Positions 42,970 through 54,401 of a stretch of 64,000 nucleotides of DNA are shown here, piece after piece. A program made the translations under genes and the position numbers. The DNA comes from Microbacterium sp. ABRD28. GTDB taxonomy: Bacteria; Actinomycetota; Actinomycetes; Actinomycetales; Microbacteriaceae. The notes below the pieces were generated by a model. The model was given only the letters and a program-made list of their open reading frames with translations, was not told where the DNA came from and made no database searches. The DNA lies in assembly GCF_003850245.1 (NCBI RefSeq), contig NZ_CP031015.1, positions 3,202,666 to 3,266,665 on the forward strand, written 5' to 3'. Position 1 is the first letter of the stretch. The number at the start of each line of letters is the position of its first letter.

Positions 42970-43881
42970 ATGATCAGTGCAGAAGGCCTCACGAAGAGGT
43001 ACGGCGCCAAGACCGCCGTCGACACCATAGATTTCACCGTGAACTCCGGCCAGGTGACGGGGTTCCTCGGCCCGAACGGCGCGGGCAAGTCCACCACGAT
43101 GCGCATGATCGTCGGGCTCGATCGCCCGACCGCGGGATCCGTGTCGGTCAACGGCCGTGCGTACGCGGCCCACCGTGCCCCGCTCCGCGAAGTCGGCGCG
43201 CTCCTCGACGCCAAAGCCGTGCACACCGGCCGTACGGCCGAGAATCACCTCCTCGCCATGGCCGCCACCCACCGGATCGGCAAGAAGCGCGTCCGCGAGG
43301 TGATCGAGCTGACGGGCCTGGAGTCGGTCGCACGCCGACGCGTCGGAGGCTTCTCCCTCGGCATGGGTCAGCGTCTCGGCATCGCGGCGGCCCTTCTCGG
43401 AGACCCCGCGACGATCATCCTCGACGAACCGGTCAACGGCCTCGACCCCGAGGGCGTCCTGTGGGTGCGGCAGCTCGTGAAGCACCTCGCCGCCGAAGGA
43501 CGCACGGTGTTCCTCTCGTCTCACCTGATGAGCGAGATGGCGCTGACCGCCGACCACCTCATCGTGCTCGGCAAGGGCCGGATCATCGCCGACGCCCCGG
43601 TCGCCGACATCATCGCCGGCGGCACAGGCCCGCGGCTGCGGGTCCGCTCGCCGCAGGCGAGCATGCTCGCCGAGCTCGTCGCCGCTCCCGACGTCACGAT
43701 CACCCGTTCGGCGTCGGATCTGCTCGAGATCACCGGGGTGGATGCGCCGGTCGTCGGCGATCTCGCCGCCAAGCACGGCGTCGCCATCCACGAACTGACC
43801 CCCCTCAACGCCTCACTGGAAGAGGCATACATGGACCTCACCGCGGACGCGGTGGAATATCGAACGGAGGCGGTCCGATGA
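42970..43881 (+). CDS. ABC transporter ATP-binding protein (exporter type)
   Basis: A 303-residue ATPase of the drug/lantibiotic-export or NatA-like class. Walker A is GPNGAGKST, the signature FSLGMGQRLGIAAAL, Walker B IILDEPVNGLDPEG and the H-loop SSHLMSE. A C-terminal region of about 80 residues (LRVRSPQASMLAELVAAPDVT) is typical of this class. The ATG at 42970 has GAGG upstream. It overlaps the permease gene by four bases and is followed by a histidine kinase and response regulator, the usual layout of antimicrobial-peptide or cell-envelope stress exporters. Confidence 0.92.
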   Translation: MISAEGLTKRYGAKTAVDTIDFTVNSGQVTGFLGPNGAGKSTTMRMIVGLDRPTAGSVSVNGRAYAAHRAPLREVGALLDAKAVHTGRTAENHLLAMAATHRIGKKRVREVIELTGLESVARRRVGGFSLGMGQRLGIAAALLGDPATIILDEPVNGLDPEGVLWVRQLVKHLAAEGRTVFLSSHLMSEMALTADHLIVLGKGRIIADAPVADIIAGGTGPRLRVRSPQASMLAELVAAPDVTITRSASDLLEITGVDAPVVGDLAAKHGVAIHELTPLNASLEEAYMDLTADAVEYRTEAVR

Positions 43882-44723
43882 CCACCGCGACCATGTCGCC
43901 TACCCCCGCCGACACCCTCGCCGACGCGCGCCTGACCTTCCCCGGCACGGTCCGCTCGGAGTGGATCAAACTTCGCACCGTGCGGTCGACCATCTGGTCG
44001 TACGCACTCCTCGTCGCGATCTCGGTCGGACTCGCCGCCCTCGTTGCGTTCGCAATCACGAACATCCCGGAGGGTGTCGCCGGCGAAGCGCCCGGCGCGC
44101 AGCCGATCCAGACCGTCGTGCAGGCCTCCGTCGCCGGCGTCACCTTCGGCCAGCTCATCGCGGGCATCCTCGGCGTCCTGGTGATCAGCGGCGAGTACAC
44201 CACCGGCATGGTCCGCTCGACGTTCCTGGCGGTGCCGGGGCGCATCTCGGCTCTCGCGGCGAAGGGAATCGTGCTCTTCTCGGCGACGTTCATCGTCGGC
44301 CTGATCGCGAACGTCGCCGCGTACCTCGTCGCGTCGCTGATGCTGTCGCAGGAAGACATCGCCGCGCCGATCACCGACCCGGGCGTCTTCTGGCCGCTCC
44401 TGGGCGCCGCCCTCTACCTCGCGATGGTCTCGCTGTTCGCCCTCACGGTCGGTGCGCTCGTCCGCAGCAGCGCAGGCGGGATCGCCGTTGTGGTCGGCGT
44501 CCTGCTGATCCTCCCCACCATCCTCGGCCTCGTCCCCGCGGAGTGGGCGCGTGACGCCGTTCCGTACCTTCTGTCCAGCGCCGGCGCCGGCATCTACAGC
44601 TCCGCCACCCTGACACCCGAGGGTGACGCGCTGGGAATGTGGGTGAACCTGCTGGTCACAGGCCTGTGGGTGGCGGTCCCCGCCGCCGCGGCGGCCGTCA
44701 TGCTGCGCACCCGCGACGCGTAA
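43878..44723 (+). CDS. ABC-2-type permease subunit
   Basis: A 281-residue membrane protein with six hydrophobic segments (WSYALLVAISVGLAALVAF, FGQLIAGILGVLVISGEYTTGMVRSTFLA, AALAAKGIVLFSATFIVGLIANVAAYLVAS and others). The GEYTTGMVRSTF motif is characteristic of actinobacterial ABC-2 permeases. It pairs with the ATPase encoded just upstream (ATGA overlap). Substrate probably a peptide antibiotic or lipid; not determinable. Confidence 0.9.
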   Translation: MTTATMSPTPADTLADARLTFPGTVRSEWIKLRTVRSTIWSYALLVAISVGLAALVAFAITNIPEGVAGEAPGAQPIQTVVQASVAGVTFGQLIAGILGVLVISGEYTTGMVRSTFLAVPGRISALAAKGIVLFSATFIVGLIANVAAYLVASLMLSQEDIAAPITDPGVFWPLLGAALYLAMVSLFALTVGALVRSSAGGIAVVVGVLLILPTILGLVPAEWARDAVPYLLSSAGAGIYSSATLTPEGDALGMWVNLLVTGLWVAVPAAAAAVMLRTRDA

Positions 44724-44733
44724 CGTCGACGGT

Positions 44734-46035
44734 ATGACCGCTGCTCGGCTCTCCCCCGATCGCCCGGTGACGGCGGTCGGGGGAGAGCTGCGCCTGCCGC
44801 GGCCGCCGGGAGTGATCCGGCGGTTCTGGGCGAGGCATCCGTTGCTCGTCGACATCCTGGTCGCCGCGGCGTACTTCCTCCCGGTCCTCTCGGCACTCAC
44901 TCTGGCCGCCCCCATCGACCCGATGCCGCTGTGGGTGAGTATCACCGGCGTCCTCCTGGTCTCGGTGACGGCGGTCATCATGGTGGTGTTCCGCCGACGC
45001 AGGCCCTGGGTGCTGGTCGGTGCCGGCTGGATGACGACCCTCGTGGTCTACCCCCTCGAGTCTGTCAACGTGCTCGCGATCGCCATCGGCCTGTATGCGC
45101 TCGCCGTGTATCGATCGACCCGGTCCGCATGGATCGGGTTCGCCGGCTCGGCGGCGGTCGGTACGGCGGCGGCGGCGGTCGTCTCCTTCGTCGAACCGAG
45201 CCCGTTCATCGCACCGTCGACGCTCTTCCTCCTCGCGCTGGCCCAGGCGGTGGCCACCCCGCTCATCGGAACCCTGATCGGCATCAACGTCGGCAACCGT
45301 CGCCGCTACGTCGGGGCCCTCATCGCCCGCGTGGAAGATCTGGCCCGTGAACGTGACCGGCAGGCGCAGCTCGCGACCGCGCTCGAGCGGTCGCGGATCG
45401 CCCGCGAGATGCACGACATCGTCTCGCACAGCCTGACTGTGATGGTCACCCTCGCCGACGGCAGCGCCGCGACGTCCGCCCGCGACCCCGGCCGCGCGGC
45501 CGAGGGGATGCGACTGGTGGCAGACACCGGACGCGATGCGCTCGTGGAGATGCGGCGGATGCTGGGGGTGCTCGCCGACCCCGACACGACAGCCGCCGAC
45601 GCGAGGGCGCCGCAGCCGGGAACCGCGGCCCTCCCTGAGCTGCTCGAAAGCTTCCGCGCCGCGGGGCTGCCGGTCACACTGACGACGGCGGGGGCGGGTG
45701 TCACGGATCCGAACCTGCAACTGACCGTCTACCGGATCGTGCAGGAGGCGCTGACCAATGCGTTGCGCCACGCCCCGTCCGCCCGACGGGTGGACGTGAC
45801 GATCGAGCGGGTCGATGGGGACCTGAGGGTCGAGGTGGTCGATGACGGGGTGGGGTCTCAGCGCTCGCTTGTCGACGCCCGCCACAGCGGCGCTGACGGT
45901 CACGGCCTGATCGGTATGCGGGAACGGGTGGCGCTGTACGGCGGCACCTTCGAGGCGGGGCCGCGCGGGATCAACGGGTGGCGGGTCCGCGCCGTGTTGC
46001 CGGCGCCAGAGCGGCCCGACGGAGAGCGAGAGTGA
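44734..46035 (+). CDS. Sensor histidine kinase (NarL-partner, HisKA_3 type)
   Basis: A 433-residue kinase with six hydrophobic segments in residues about 35-190 and little extracytoplasmic sequence, as in intramembrane-sensing kinases. The dimerisation/phosphoacceptor helix RSRIAREMHDIVSHSLTVMV holds His227. The ATPase domain contains RIVQEALTNALRHAPSA (N box), VVDDGVG and GHGLIGMRERVALYGG. It should phosphorylate the response regulator encoded next. The linkage to an ABC exporter suggests sensing of membrane or drug stress. Confidence 0.93.
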   Translation: MTAARLSPDRPVTAVGGELRLPRPPGVIRRFWARHPLLVDILVAAAYFLPVLSALTLAAPIDPMPLWVSITGVLLVSVTAVIMVVFRRRRPWVLVGAGWMTTLVVYPLESVNVLAIAIGLYALAVYRSTRSAWIGFAGSAAVGTAAAAVVSFVEPSPFIAPSTLFLLALAQAVATPLIGTLIGINVGNRRRYVGALIARVEDLARERDRQAQLATALERSRIAREMHDIVSHSLTVMVTLADGSAATSARDPGRAAEGMRLVADTGRDALVEMRRMLGVLADPDTTAADARAPQPGTAALPELLESFRAAGLPVTLTTAGAGVTDPNLQLTVYRIVQEALTNALRHAPSARRVDVTIERVDGDLRVEVVDDGVGSQRSLVDARHSGADGHGLIGMRERVALYGGTFEAGPRGINGWRVRAVLPAPERPDGERE

Positions 46036-46055
46036 GCGAAACGAGGAGCAGCACG

Positions 46056-46751
46056 ATGTCCGACATCGCGGGCAGTCGAATCCGGATGGCGATCGCCGAC
46101 GATCAGGCGCTCGTGCGCGCGGGCCTGCGCATGGTGCTCGAGGCGGAGCCCGACATCGACGTCGTCGGCGAGGCCTCCGATGGGCATGAGGCGATCGAGC
46201 TGACCCGCGCGCGTCAGGTGGACGTCGTTCTGATGGATGTGCGGATGCCGCGGGTCGACGGCATCGCCGCGACCGCGTCGATCGTGGCCGGCCCGCACCC
46301 TCCGCGGGTGCTGATCCTCACCACCTTCGACCTCGACGAGCACGCTTTCGCCGCGATCCGCGCCGGGGCGAGCGGGTTCATGCTGAAAGACGCCCGCCCG
46401 GCAGACCTCCTCGCCGCGATCCGCGCGGTGCACGCCGGGGATGCCGCGCTCGCGCCTCGCATCACTCGCCGCATGCTCGAGTTGTTCGGCCGGGACGTGC
46501 CGGCGGAGCCGACGGAGCTGTCCGGCGAAGCGGCATCGTTGACGCCTCGCGAGCTCGAGGTGCTGACCGCCATCGGCGAAGGCCTCAGCAACGCCGAGAT
46601 CGCGGAGCGGCAGTTCGTCGCCGAGTCGACGGTGAAGACCCACGTCGGTCGGCTGCTGACGAAGCTGAACGCCCGCGACCGCGTACACCTCGTCATCTAC
46701 GCGTACGAGCACGGACTGCTGCGTCCGCAGGGTCGCCCGCGCGCCGACTGA
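46056..46751 (+). CDS. NarL/LuxR-family response regulator
   Basis: A 231-residue regulator. The receiver domain has the acidic pocket ADDQ, phospho-acceptor Asp61 in VVLMDVRMPRVDG, and the conserved TTFD and LKDARP. The C-terminal LuxR helix-turn-helix is LTPRELEVLTAIGEGLSNAEIAERQFVAESTVKTHVGRLLTKL. I use the ATG at 46056, with AGGAG seven bases upstream. A GTG at 46032 overlapping the kinase stop is an alternative and would add eight residues. Likely activates the exporter genes. Confidence 0.93.
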   Translation: MSDIAGSRIRMAIADDQALVRAGLRMVLEAEPDIDVVGEASDGHEAIELTRARQVDVVLMDVRMPRVDGIAATASIVAGPHPPRVLILTTFDLDEHAFAAIRAGASGFMLKDARPADLLAAIRAVHAGDAALAPRITRRMLELFGRDVPAEPTELSGEAASLTPRELEVLTAIGEGLSNAEIAERQFVAESTVKTHVGRLLTKLNARDRVHLVIYAYEHGLLRPQGRPRAD

Positions 46752-46773
46752 CACGTATCGCGCGGCCCCACGT

Positions 46774-46840
46774 GCCCGCGACCCGTCACAAAACGTCGCT
46801 CGCGCGCCGCACAGGCAGCATCCTTCGACGGGTCGCGGGC
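46774..46840. repeat. Dispersed inverted repeat, family C, copy 2
   Basis: GCCCGCGACCCGTC at 46774-46787 pairs exactly with GACGGGTCGCGGGC at 46827-46840 (14 bp, 39-nt loop). The loop shares ACAAAACGTCGC and CAGGCAGCATCC with copy 1. It lies 20 nt after the response-regulator stop and may terminate that operon. Confidence 0.9.
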
Positions 46841-46882
46841 GCTGACCGCACATCAGGACAGGTCAGCTTCGCGGCCCGGCCA

Positions 46883-46939
46883 CGACCCGTCAAAAAAAGT
46901 TGCTCACGCCGCGCGCGGATCGCATCTCTTGACGGGTCG
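46883..46939. repeat. Dispersed inverted repeat, family C, copy 3
   Basis: CGACCCGTCAA at 46883-46893 pairs with TTGACGGGTCG at 46929-46939. The loop differs from copies 1 and 2 except for GCATCTC near the right arm. A lone right-arm sequence (GACGGGTCGCGGG) recurs at about 46971-46983. Together copies 2 and 3 fill 46752-46998, where no gene is seen. Confidence 0.85.
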
Positions 46940-46998
46940 CGGGCGCTGGCCGCGACCGGACCGCTGGGTCGACGGGTCGCGGGGGCGAAGCGCCCGCG

Positions 46999-47330
46999 TC
47001 AGGCCTTGACGAGCCGCGCGATCGCGTCCGACGCCTCTTTGAGCTTCAGCGCCGCCTCGTCGCCCCCGCGCGCCGCCGCGTCGACGACGCAGTGCTTGAG
47101 GTGATCGTCGAGCAGCCCCAGCGCGACGTTCTCGAGCGCCGAGCTCAGCGCCGAGATCTGGGTCAGGATGTCGATGCAGTACTGCTCCTCCTCGACCATC
47201 CGCTGGATTCCCCGCACCTGCCCCTCCACCCGCCGCAGGCGATTGAGGTAGCGCTGCTTGTCGCTGATGTATCCGTGGGGGCCGGCGTGCGTGTCATCCG
47301 TCCCGTGATCGTGCGCGACCGTCGTGTCCG

Positions 47331-47334
<4 letters not shown>
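46999..47334 (-). CDS. csoR: CsoR-type copper-sensing repressor
   Basis: A 111-residue all-helical repressor. The Cu(I) ligands fit the CsoR pattern exactly: Cys53 (EEQYCIDI), His78 (DDHLKH) and Cys82 (HCVVD), with 25- and 4-residue spacings. It has a His/Asp-rich N-terminal tail (VAHDHGTDDTHAGPH). Apo-CsoR binds GC-rich palindromes and releases them when loaded with copper. The ATG overlaps the upstream ATPase stop, so it is the last gene of the copper operon; CsoR-type boxes are at 49679-49693 and upstream of copZ. Confidence 0.93.
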
Positions 47335-49661
<2,327 letters not shown>

Positions 49662-49678
49662 GATTGACTCCTTCCGGG

Positions 49679-49693
49679 TACCCCCTGGGGGTA
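49679..49693 (-). promoter_or_regulatory. CsoR-type operator upstream of the CopB-like ATPase
   Basis: TACCCCCTGGGGGTA is a perfect palindrome with the T-A-C-run/G-run-T-A form of CsoR boxes. It lies in the 32-nt gap between the copA stop (49694) and the ATPase start (49661), directly ahead of its Shine-Dalgarno. It implies a separate copper-induced start for the ATPase-csoR pair. Confidence 0.8.
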
Positions 49694-52006
49694 TCAGAGA
49701 GAACTCCGCGACACCGCGGCGTATTCCGCCGATCCGCGGAAGGCCGACCGGAATCCCCGCAGCCGAAGGCTGTTGCTCACCACGAACACGCTCGAGAACG
49801 CCATCGCCGCCCCCGCGAGCATCGGGTTGAGAAGCCCGAGCGCCGCGAGCGGGATCGCCGCGACGTTGTACGCGAACGCCCAGAAGAGATTGCCCTTGAT
49901 CACCCCGAGGGTCCGCCGCGACAGGCGGATCGCATCCGCCGCCGCCCGCAGATCGCCCGAGACGAGGGTGAGGTCGGAGGCCTCGATCGCGACATCCGTC
50001 CCCGTCCCCATCGCCAGGCCCAGGTCGGCCTGCGCGAGCGCGGCGGCGTCGTTCACGCCGTCACCGACCATCGCGACGACCCGCCCCTCCCCCTGCAGAC
50101 GCTTCACGACCTCGACCTTCTCGGCGGGCAGCACCTCGGCGATGACATCGTCGATGCCGACCTCGGCCGCCACGCGCCGCGCCACCGTGTCGTTGTCACC
50201 CGTGAGCAGCACCGGCGTGAGCCCGAGCCGCCGGAAGGCCATGATCGCCTCGGCGCTCGTCGGCTTCACCTGATCCGAAACGGTGAGGATGCCGCGGGCG
50301 GCACCGTCCCACCCGACGATCACCGCGGTCGCACCCTCGCCCTCCGCCAGGCGCTTGGCCTCAGCCAGATCGGCGGGCAGCTCCACGGCCCACTCGGCGA
50401 GGAGCGCATCTCGTCCGACGAAGACGAGGTGCCCATCAACGACCCCCTGCACGCCGCGTCCCTCGAGGTTCTGGAACGACTCGACGACAGGCAACTCTCC
50501 GAAACGCTCGCGAACCGCGACCGAGATCGCCCGGGCGATCGGATGCTCCGACGCCTCCTCGACAGCCCCCGCGAGGCGCAGCAGCTCGTCCTCCGAGACG
50601 CCCGCCGTGGCGACGACGCCGGTCAGCGTCATCCGTCCGCTCGTCACCGTGCCGGTCTTGTCGAGCACGATGGTGTCGACGCGGCGGGTCTGCTCGAGCA
50701 CCTCGGGGCCCTTGATCAGGATGCCCAGCTGCGCGCCGCGACCGGTTCCGACGAGCAGCGCCGTGGGGGTGGCGAGCCCGAGCGCGCAGGGGCAGGCGAT
50801 GATCAGCACGGCGACGGCCGCGGTGAACGCCGCCTCGGCGCCGAAGCCGGCGCCGAGCCACGCGCCCAGCACGCCGACGGCGATCGCGATGACGACGGGC
50901 ACGAAGACGCCCGAGATCCGGTCGGCCAGGCGCTGCACCTCGGCTTTGCCCGACTGGGCCTCTTCGACGAGCCGCGCCATCTGGGCCAACTGGGTGTCGG
51001 CACCGATGCGGGTGGCGCGCACGACGAGCCGCCCGCCGGCGTTGACGGTCGCACCGACCACCGCGTCGCCGACCGTCACTTCGACGGGCACCGACTCGCC
51101 CGTGAGCATCGAGGCGTCCACGGCGCTCCGCCCCTCGACGATCACGCCGTCGGTGGCGATCTTTTCCCCCGGGCGCACGACGAACTCGTCGCCGACGCGC
51201 AGGTCGCCGATCGGCACCCGCACCTCCCCCGCCGGGCGCCCGTCAGCAGAGCGGCGCACCGCGACATCCTTCGCCCCCATGTCGAGCAGGGCACGCATCG
51301 CGTCGCCCGCCCGGCGCTTCGCGCGCTTTTCGAAGTAGCGACCGGCGAGCACGAACATCGTCACGCCCGCGGCGACCTCGAGGTAGATGTTGGCCGACCC
51401 GTCGCTCGGCGCGATGGCGAGGGTGAAGGGGTGGACCATGCCCGGCTCGCCGGCCGTGCCGAAGAACAGGGCCCAGAGCGACCAGAGGAACGCCGCAGAG
51501 ACGCCGACCGAGATGAGGGTGTCCATCGTCGCCGCGCCGTGGCGGAGGTTCAGCCCCGCCGCACGGTGGAACGGCCACGCCGCCCACACCACCACGGGCG
51601 CGGCGAGCGCGAGCGCCGCCCACTGCCAGTAGGTGAACTGCAGCGCGGGGATCATCGAGAGCACGATGACGGGAACCCCGAGGATGACGCTGCCGATCAC
51701 CCTCTGTCGCAGCGACCGGAGCTCGGGGTCGTCACGTCCCTCGGTCGACGCGGCCGTCGGGTCGGGCTCGGGCGGAGCGGGAAGCGCCGCGGTGTAGCCG
51801 GTCTTCTCGACCTCGGCGATGAGCGTGGCGGGGTCGGTGCCCGCGGGCACCTCGACGTGCGCCTTCTCGGTGGCGTAGTTCACGCTCGCCGTCACTCCGT
51901 CGAGCTTGTTGAGCTTGCGCTCGATGCGGTTGGCGCACGACGCGCACGTCATGCCGCCGATCTCGAGCTCGACGCGGTCGGTCGGGCCAGGCTGCACGGT
52001 GGTCAC
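49694..52006 (-). CDS. copA: Copper-exporting P1B-1-type ATPase CopA
   Basis: A 770-residue Cu(I) exporter. One N-terminal HMA domain has GGMTCASC (Cys21, Cys24). Eight spans, the membrane motif [37 protein letters not shown] and [12 protein letters not shown] follow. Length and order are typical of CopA. It begins with GTG at 52006, overlapping the stop of the upstream anchored protein. It receives copper from CopZ encoded in the same operon. Confidence 0.95.
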   Translation of the reverse strand: MTTVQPGPTDRVELEIGGMTCASCANRIERKLNKLDGVTASVNYATEKAHVEVPAGTDPATLIAEVEKTGYTAALPAPPEPDPTAASTEGRDDPELRSLRQRVIGSVILGVPVIVLSMIPALQFTYWQWAALALAAPVVVWAAWPFHRAAGLNLRHGAATMDTLISVGVSAAFLWSLWALFFGTAGEPGMVHPFTLAIAPSDGSANIYLEVAAGVTMFVLAGRYFEKRAKRRAGDAMRALLDMGAKDVAVRRSADGRPAGEVRVPIGDLRVGDEFVVRPGEKIATDGVIVEGRSAVDASMLTGESVPVEVTVGDAVVGATVNAGGRLVVRATRIGADTQLAQMARLVEEAQSGKAEVQRLADRISGVFVPVVIAIAVGVLGAWLGAGFGAEAAFTAAVAVLIIACPCALGLATPTALLVGTGRGAQLGILIKGPEVLEQTRRVDTIVLDKTGTVTSGRMTLTGVVATAGVSEDELLRLAGAVEEASEHPIARAISVAVRERFGELPVVESFQNLEGRGVQGVVDGHLVFVGRDALLAEWAVELPADLAEAKRLAEGEGATAVIVGWDGAARGILTVSDQVKPTSAEAIMAFRRLGLTPVLLTGDNDTVARRVAAEVGIDDVIAEVLPAEKVEVVKRLQGEGRVVAMVGDGVNDAAALAQADLGLAMGTGTDVAIEASDLTLVSGDLRAAADAIRLSRRTLGVIKGNLFWAFAYNVAAIPLAALGLLNPMLAGAAMAFSSVFVVSNSLRLRGFRSAFRGSAEYAAVSRSSL

Positions 52007-52953
52007 GATGCCTCCACTCGGAAGGTGGCGGTGTGCACCTCTCCGTCGATCTTGACATCGAGGTACAGCAGGTACGCGCCGGCGCTCGGCACGTCGGCGG
52101 CGAACGACACGGTGCCCGGCTCGTGGCCGTCGGCGTGCTCGGGGTGCACGTGCAGGTAGGCGAGATCGCCTTCGCGGAGCGCCACGAGGTGGCCGTCGGC
52201 GCCGAGATAGGGCTCGAGCTCGACGGGCCGGCCGTCGCGAGACACCGTGAACCCGAGGAAGGATTCGCCGCCCGCGTCGAGGTCGCCGGTCATCGTCAAC
52301 TCGAAGGGCCCCGCCGACGCCGCCGTTCCCGAGACCGGAGCGGATGCCTCGACGGCACCCTCCACCAGCACGGAACGGGTCAGGGTGAGGCCTTCGCCGA
52401 GCTCGCTCGGCACGATGTCGGCGTAGACGCGGTAGCCGCCCGCGGCATCCCAGGTCCAGGGGATCGTCCAGCGGCCGTCCGCGCCCAGCGTCGGGTGCTC
52501 GTGCCGGAACGCGGCGCCGTCGGTGCGGACGACGATGAGATGGAGGTCCTTTTCGTGGGCGACGTCGTACTCGGTGACGGGGTCACCGCCCGGCCCCGTG
52601 ATCTCGAACGACAGGATGCCGGCTTCGCCGACCTCGCTCGGAGCATCGACCTCAGACAGGGTGTACCCCCGGTCGCTCGCGGTGACGCCGGTGACGGCAC
52701 CCCCGCTCTCCGTGAGGTCGGCGCTCCCCGACTCTTCGTGAGCCGACCCACCGTCATCGTGACCACCCGCCGCGCCTGACGGGGTGGTTGATGGCGAATG
52801 CGGTGTCTCGGCGTGCGCGCCGGCGGGGTCCGTCGGTCCCGACGCCGCCGACGACGGCACGTCGGGCGCGACGAGCGCCGCCACGCCGAAGGACGCGCCG
52901 AACACCAGCGCGAGCCCTCCGGCGTAGAGGCCGAGTCGGACCGGGGCGTTCAT
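52003..52953 (-). CDS. Membrane-anchored His-rich extracytoplasmic protein of the copper operon
   Basis: A 316-residue protein. One N-terminal span (about 8-28, [21 protein letters not shown]) is followed by a His/Ser/Gly-rich linker (about 35-80, with [25 protein letters not shown]) and two beta-rich domains (about 95-205 and 210-316). His motifs [17 protein letters not shown] and [15 protein letters not shown] look metal-binding. Similar genes sit in actinobacterial copper operons. It may take up or hand over copper outside the membrane. It lies between copZ (2 nt) and copA (overlap). Confidence 0.8.
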   Translation of the reverse strand: MNAPVRLGLYAGGLALVFGASFGVAALVAPDVPSSAASGPTDPAGAHAETPHSPSTTPSGAAGGHDDGGSAHEESGSADLTESGGAVTGVTASDRGYTLSEVDAPSEVGEAGILSFEITGPGGDPVTEYDVAHEKDLHLIVVRTDGAAFRHEHPTLGADGRWTIPWTWDAAGGYRVYADIVPSELGEGLTLTRSVLVEGAVEASAPVSGTAASAGPFELTMTGDLDAGGESFLGFTVSRDGRPVELEPYLGADGHLVALREGDLAYLHVHPEHADGHEPGTVSFAADVPSAGAYLLYLDVKIDGEVHTATFRVEAS

Positions 52954-52954
52954 G

Positions 52955-53167
52955 TCAGGCGCGAGCCGCCTGGTAGCCGGCCTCTTCGACCGCGGCGATG
53001 ACCGCGGCGTCGTCGACAGGCGTCTCGGCCGAAACGACGAGCTTTCCGGTCTGGGCCGACACGTCGACGACGGTCAAGCCCGCGATCTCGCTGACCTCTT
53101 CGCGGACCGACATCTCGCAGTGACCGCAGGTCATGCCGGTGACGGTGTACTCGGTGGTGGCGCTCAT
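52955..53167 (-). CDS. copZ: Copper chaperone CopZ
   Basis: A 70-residue ferredoxin-like HMA protein, MSATTEYTVTGMTCGHCEMSVREEV, with the Cu(I) ligands Cys14 and Cys17 in GMTCGHC. It carries Cu(I) in the cytoplasm to CopA and possibly to CsoR. First gene of the copper operon; GAGGAG lies upstream of the ATG and CsoR-type sequences just beyond. Confidence 0.95.
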   Translation of the reverse strand: MSATTEYTVTGMTCGHCEMSVREEVSEIAGLTVVDVSAQTGKLVVSAETPVDDAAVIAAVEEAGYQAARA

Positions 53168-53180
53168 GGATTCTCCTCGA

Positions 53181-53223
53181 TACGTCTAGGGGGTATGTAG
53201 GTCACAATACCCGCTCCCGGTAT
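53181..53223 (-). promoter_or_regulatory. CsoR-type operator region upstream of copZ
   Basis: TACGTCTAGGGGGTA (53181-53195) has the 15-bp frame of the perfect box at 49679 with one degenerate half. A second imperfect palindrome, ATACC at 53207-53211 with GGTAT at 53219-53223, lies just upstream. Both are within 60 bp of the copZ start. No clear -35/-10 pair was found. Confidence 0.55.
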
Positions 53224-53262
53224 ACGCCGGGGCCGCTTGATGCCATTCACTGCCGGCCGCCA

Positions 53263-53302
53263 TTGACGTGAACAGCAAGCCTGGTAACGTATAGAACGTT
53301 CT
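53263..53302 (+). promoter_or_regulatory. Promoter and operator of the second LacI-type repressor
   Basis: TTGACG (53263-53268) and TAACGT (53285-53290) are 16 bp apart. The palindrome AGAACGTTCT (53293-53302) covers the expected start of transcription. The same palindrome occurs, in triplicate, upstream of the binding-protein gene at 60573-60608, linking repressor and regulon. Confidence 0.75.
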
Positions 53303-53336
53303 CCACCGGTGGGGACCCGAACAAACTGGAGACCGA

Positions 53337-54401
53337 ATGAACGCCACCCCGGCCGGCCCGACGATCGCCTCGGCCAAGCGTCCCACCATCGTCGATGTCG
53401 CGCATCATGCGGGCGTGTCTGTGGCCTCGGCATCCAAGGTGCTCCGTGACGCCTACGGTGTCAGCGCTGCGATGAAAGAGCGTGTCCGCGCGGCGATGAA
53501 GGAGCTCGACTACCGACCTTCGGCCGCTGCCCGAGCCATGCGCGGCCAGACGTACACGGTCGGCCTGGTCGTGGCCGACATCGACAACCAGTTCGTCTCC
53601 CTCCTTGTTGACGGGATCACCGACGCCCTTCGATCGACGAACTACGACGTCCTCATCGGCCCTGCGGGCAACGACGTCGCTACGCAGGCGCGGATGATCG
53701 ACGCGCTCATCGAGCACCGGATGGACGGACTGTTGCTGTTCGCCCCCTATGCCTCTGCCGCCAAGCTCGCAGATGTAGCCGCTCAGACCCCGACTGTGGT
53801 CATCTCGCGCCACGGTCTGGCGCCGGAATACGACACCGTCGCCGGCGACGACCTCGGCGGCGCTCGCGCCGTCATCGACCACCTCGTCGAGCTGGGGCAC
53901 TCGCGCATCGCGTTCGTGGGGCACGACGACGGTCCCGGGCTCGACCCGCTGTCACCGCAGCAGATGCGCGAGCGGGGCTATCGCGAAGCGATGGCGGCGC
54001 ACGGCCTCGTCGACGAGATCGACATCGTGCGAACCGCCTGGAGCGAGAAGGGCGGCCACGACGCCGCTCGCGAGATCCTCGATCGAGCGGACCGACCGAC
54101 GGCCATCTTCGCAGGGGCAGACGTCGCCGCCATCGCGCTCATGAGCGCGTGCGCCGACCGCGGCATCTCGATCCCCGATGAGCTGTCGCTCGTGGGCTAC
54201 GACAACACCCGCATCGCGGCGCTGCGGCCGGTGTCGCTGACGAGCGTCGACCAGGGGGCGCGTGACATCGGCGCCGTCGCGGCGACCCGGCTCCTGGAGC
54301 GGATCGCCGGCCGCGCCCAGAGCACGCAATCCGTTCACCCCACGACGCTGGTGGTGCGGCGAAGCACCGCCGCGCCGCAGCGCGTCGCTCAGGTGCGCTG
54401 A
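53337..54401 (+). CDS. LacI-family repressor of the arabinoside/sulfatase locus
   Basis: A 354-residue LacI/GalR regulator. Helix-turn-helix and hinge: TIVDVAHHAGVSVASASKVLRDAYGVSAAMKERVRAAMKELDYRPSAAARAMRG. The sugar-binding core has TVGLVVADIDNQFVSLLVDGI, GHSRIAFVGH, AIFAGADVAAIALM and LSLVGYDNT. It has AGAACGTTCT over its own promoter and in front of the transport operon, so it is autoregulated and controls uptake. Its 3' end overlaps the convergent sulfatase gene by 13 bases. Confidence 0.93.
   Translation: MNATPAGPTIASAKRPTIVDVAHHAGVSVASASKVLRDAYGVSAAMKERVRAAMKELDYRPSAAARAMRGQTYTVGLVVADIDNQFVSLLVDGITDALRSTNYDVLIGPAGNDVATQARMIDALIEHRMDGLLLFAPYASAAKLADVAAQTPTVVISRHGLAPEYDTVAGDDLGGARAVIDHLVELGHSRIAFVGHDDGPGLDPLSPQQMRERGYREAMAAHGLVDEIDIVRTAWSEKGGHDAAREILDRADRPTAIFAGADVAAIALMSACADRGISIPDELSLVGYDNTRIAALRPVSLTSVDQGARDIGAVAATRLLERIAGRAQSTQSVHPTTLVVRRSTAAPQRVAQVR

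Noticed and set aside
49664..52159. An 831-codon plus-strand frame over copA
   Set aside because: Arg/His/Asp-rich shadow of CopA; the sense frame has all P-type ATPase motifs.
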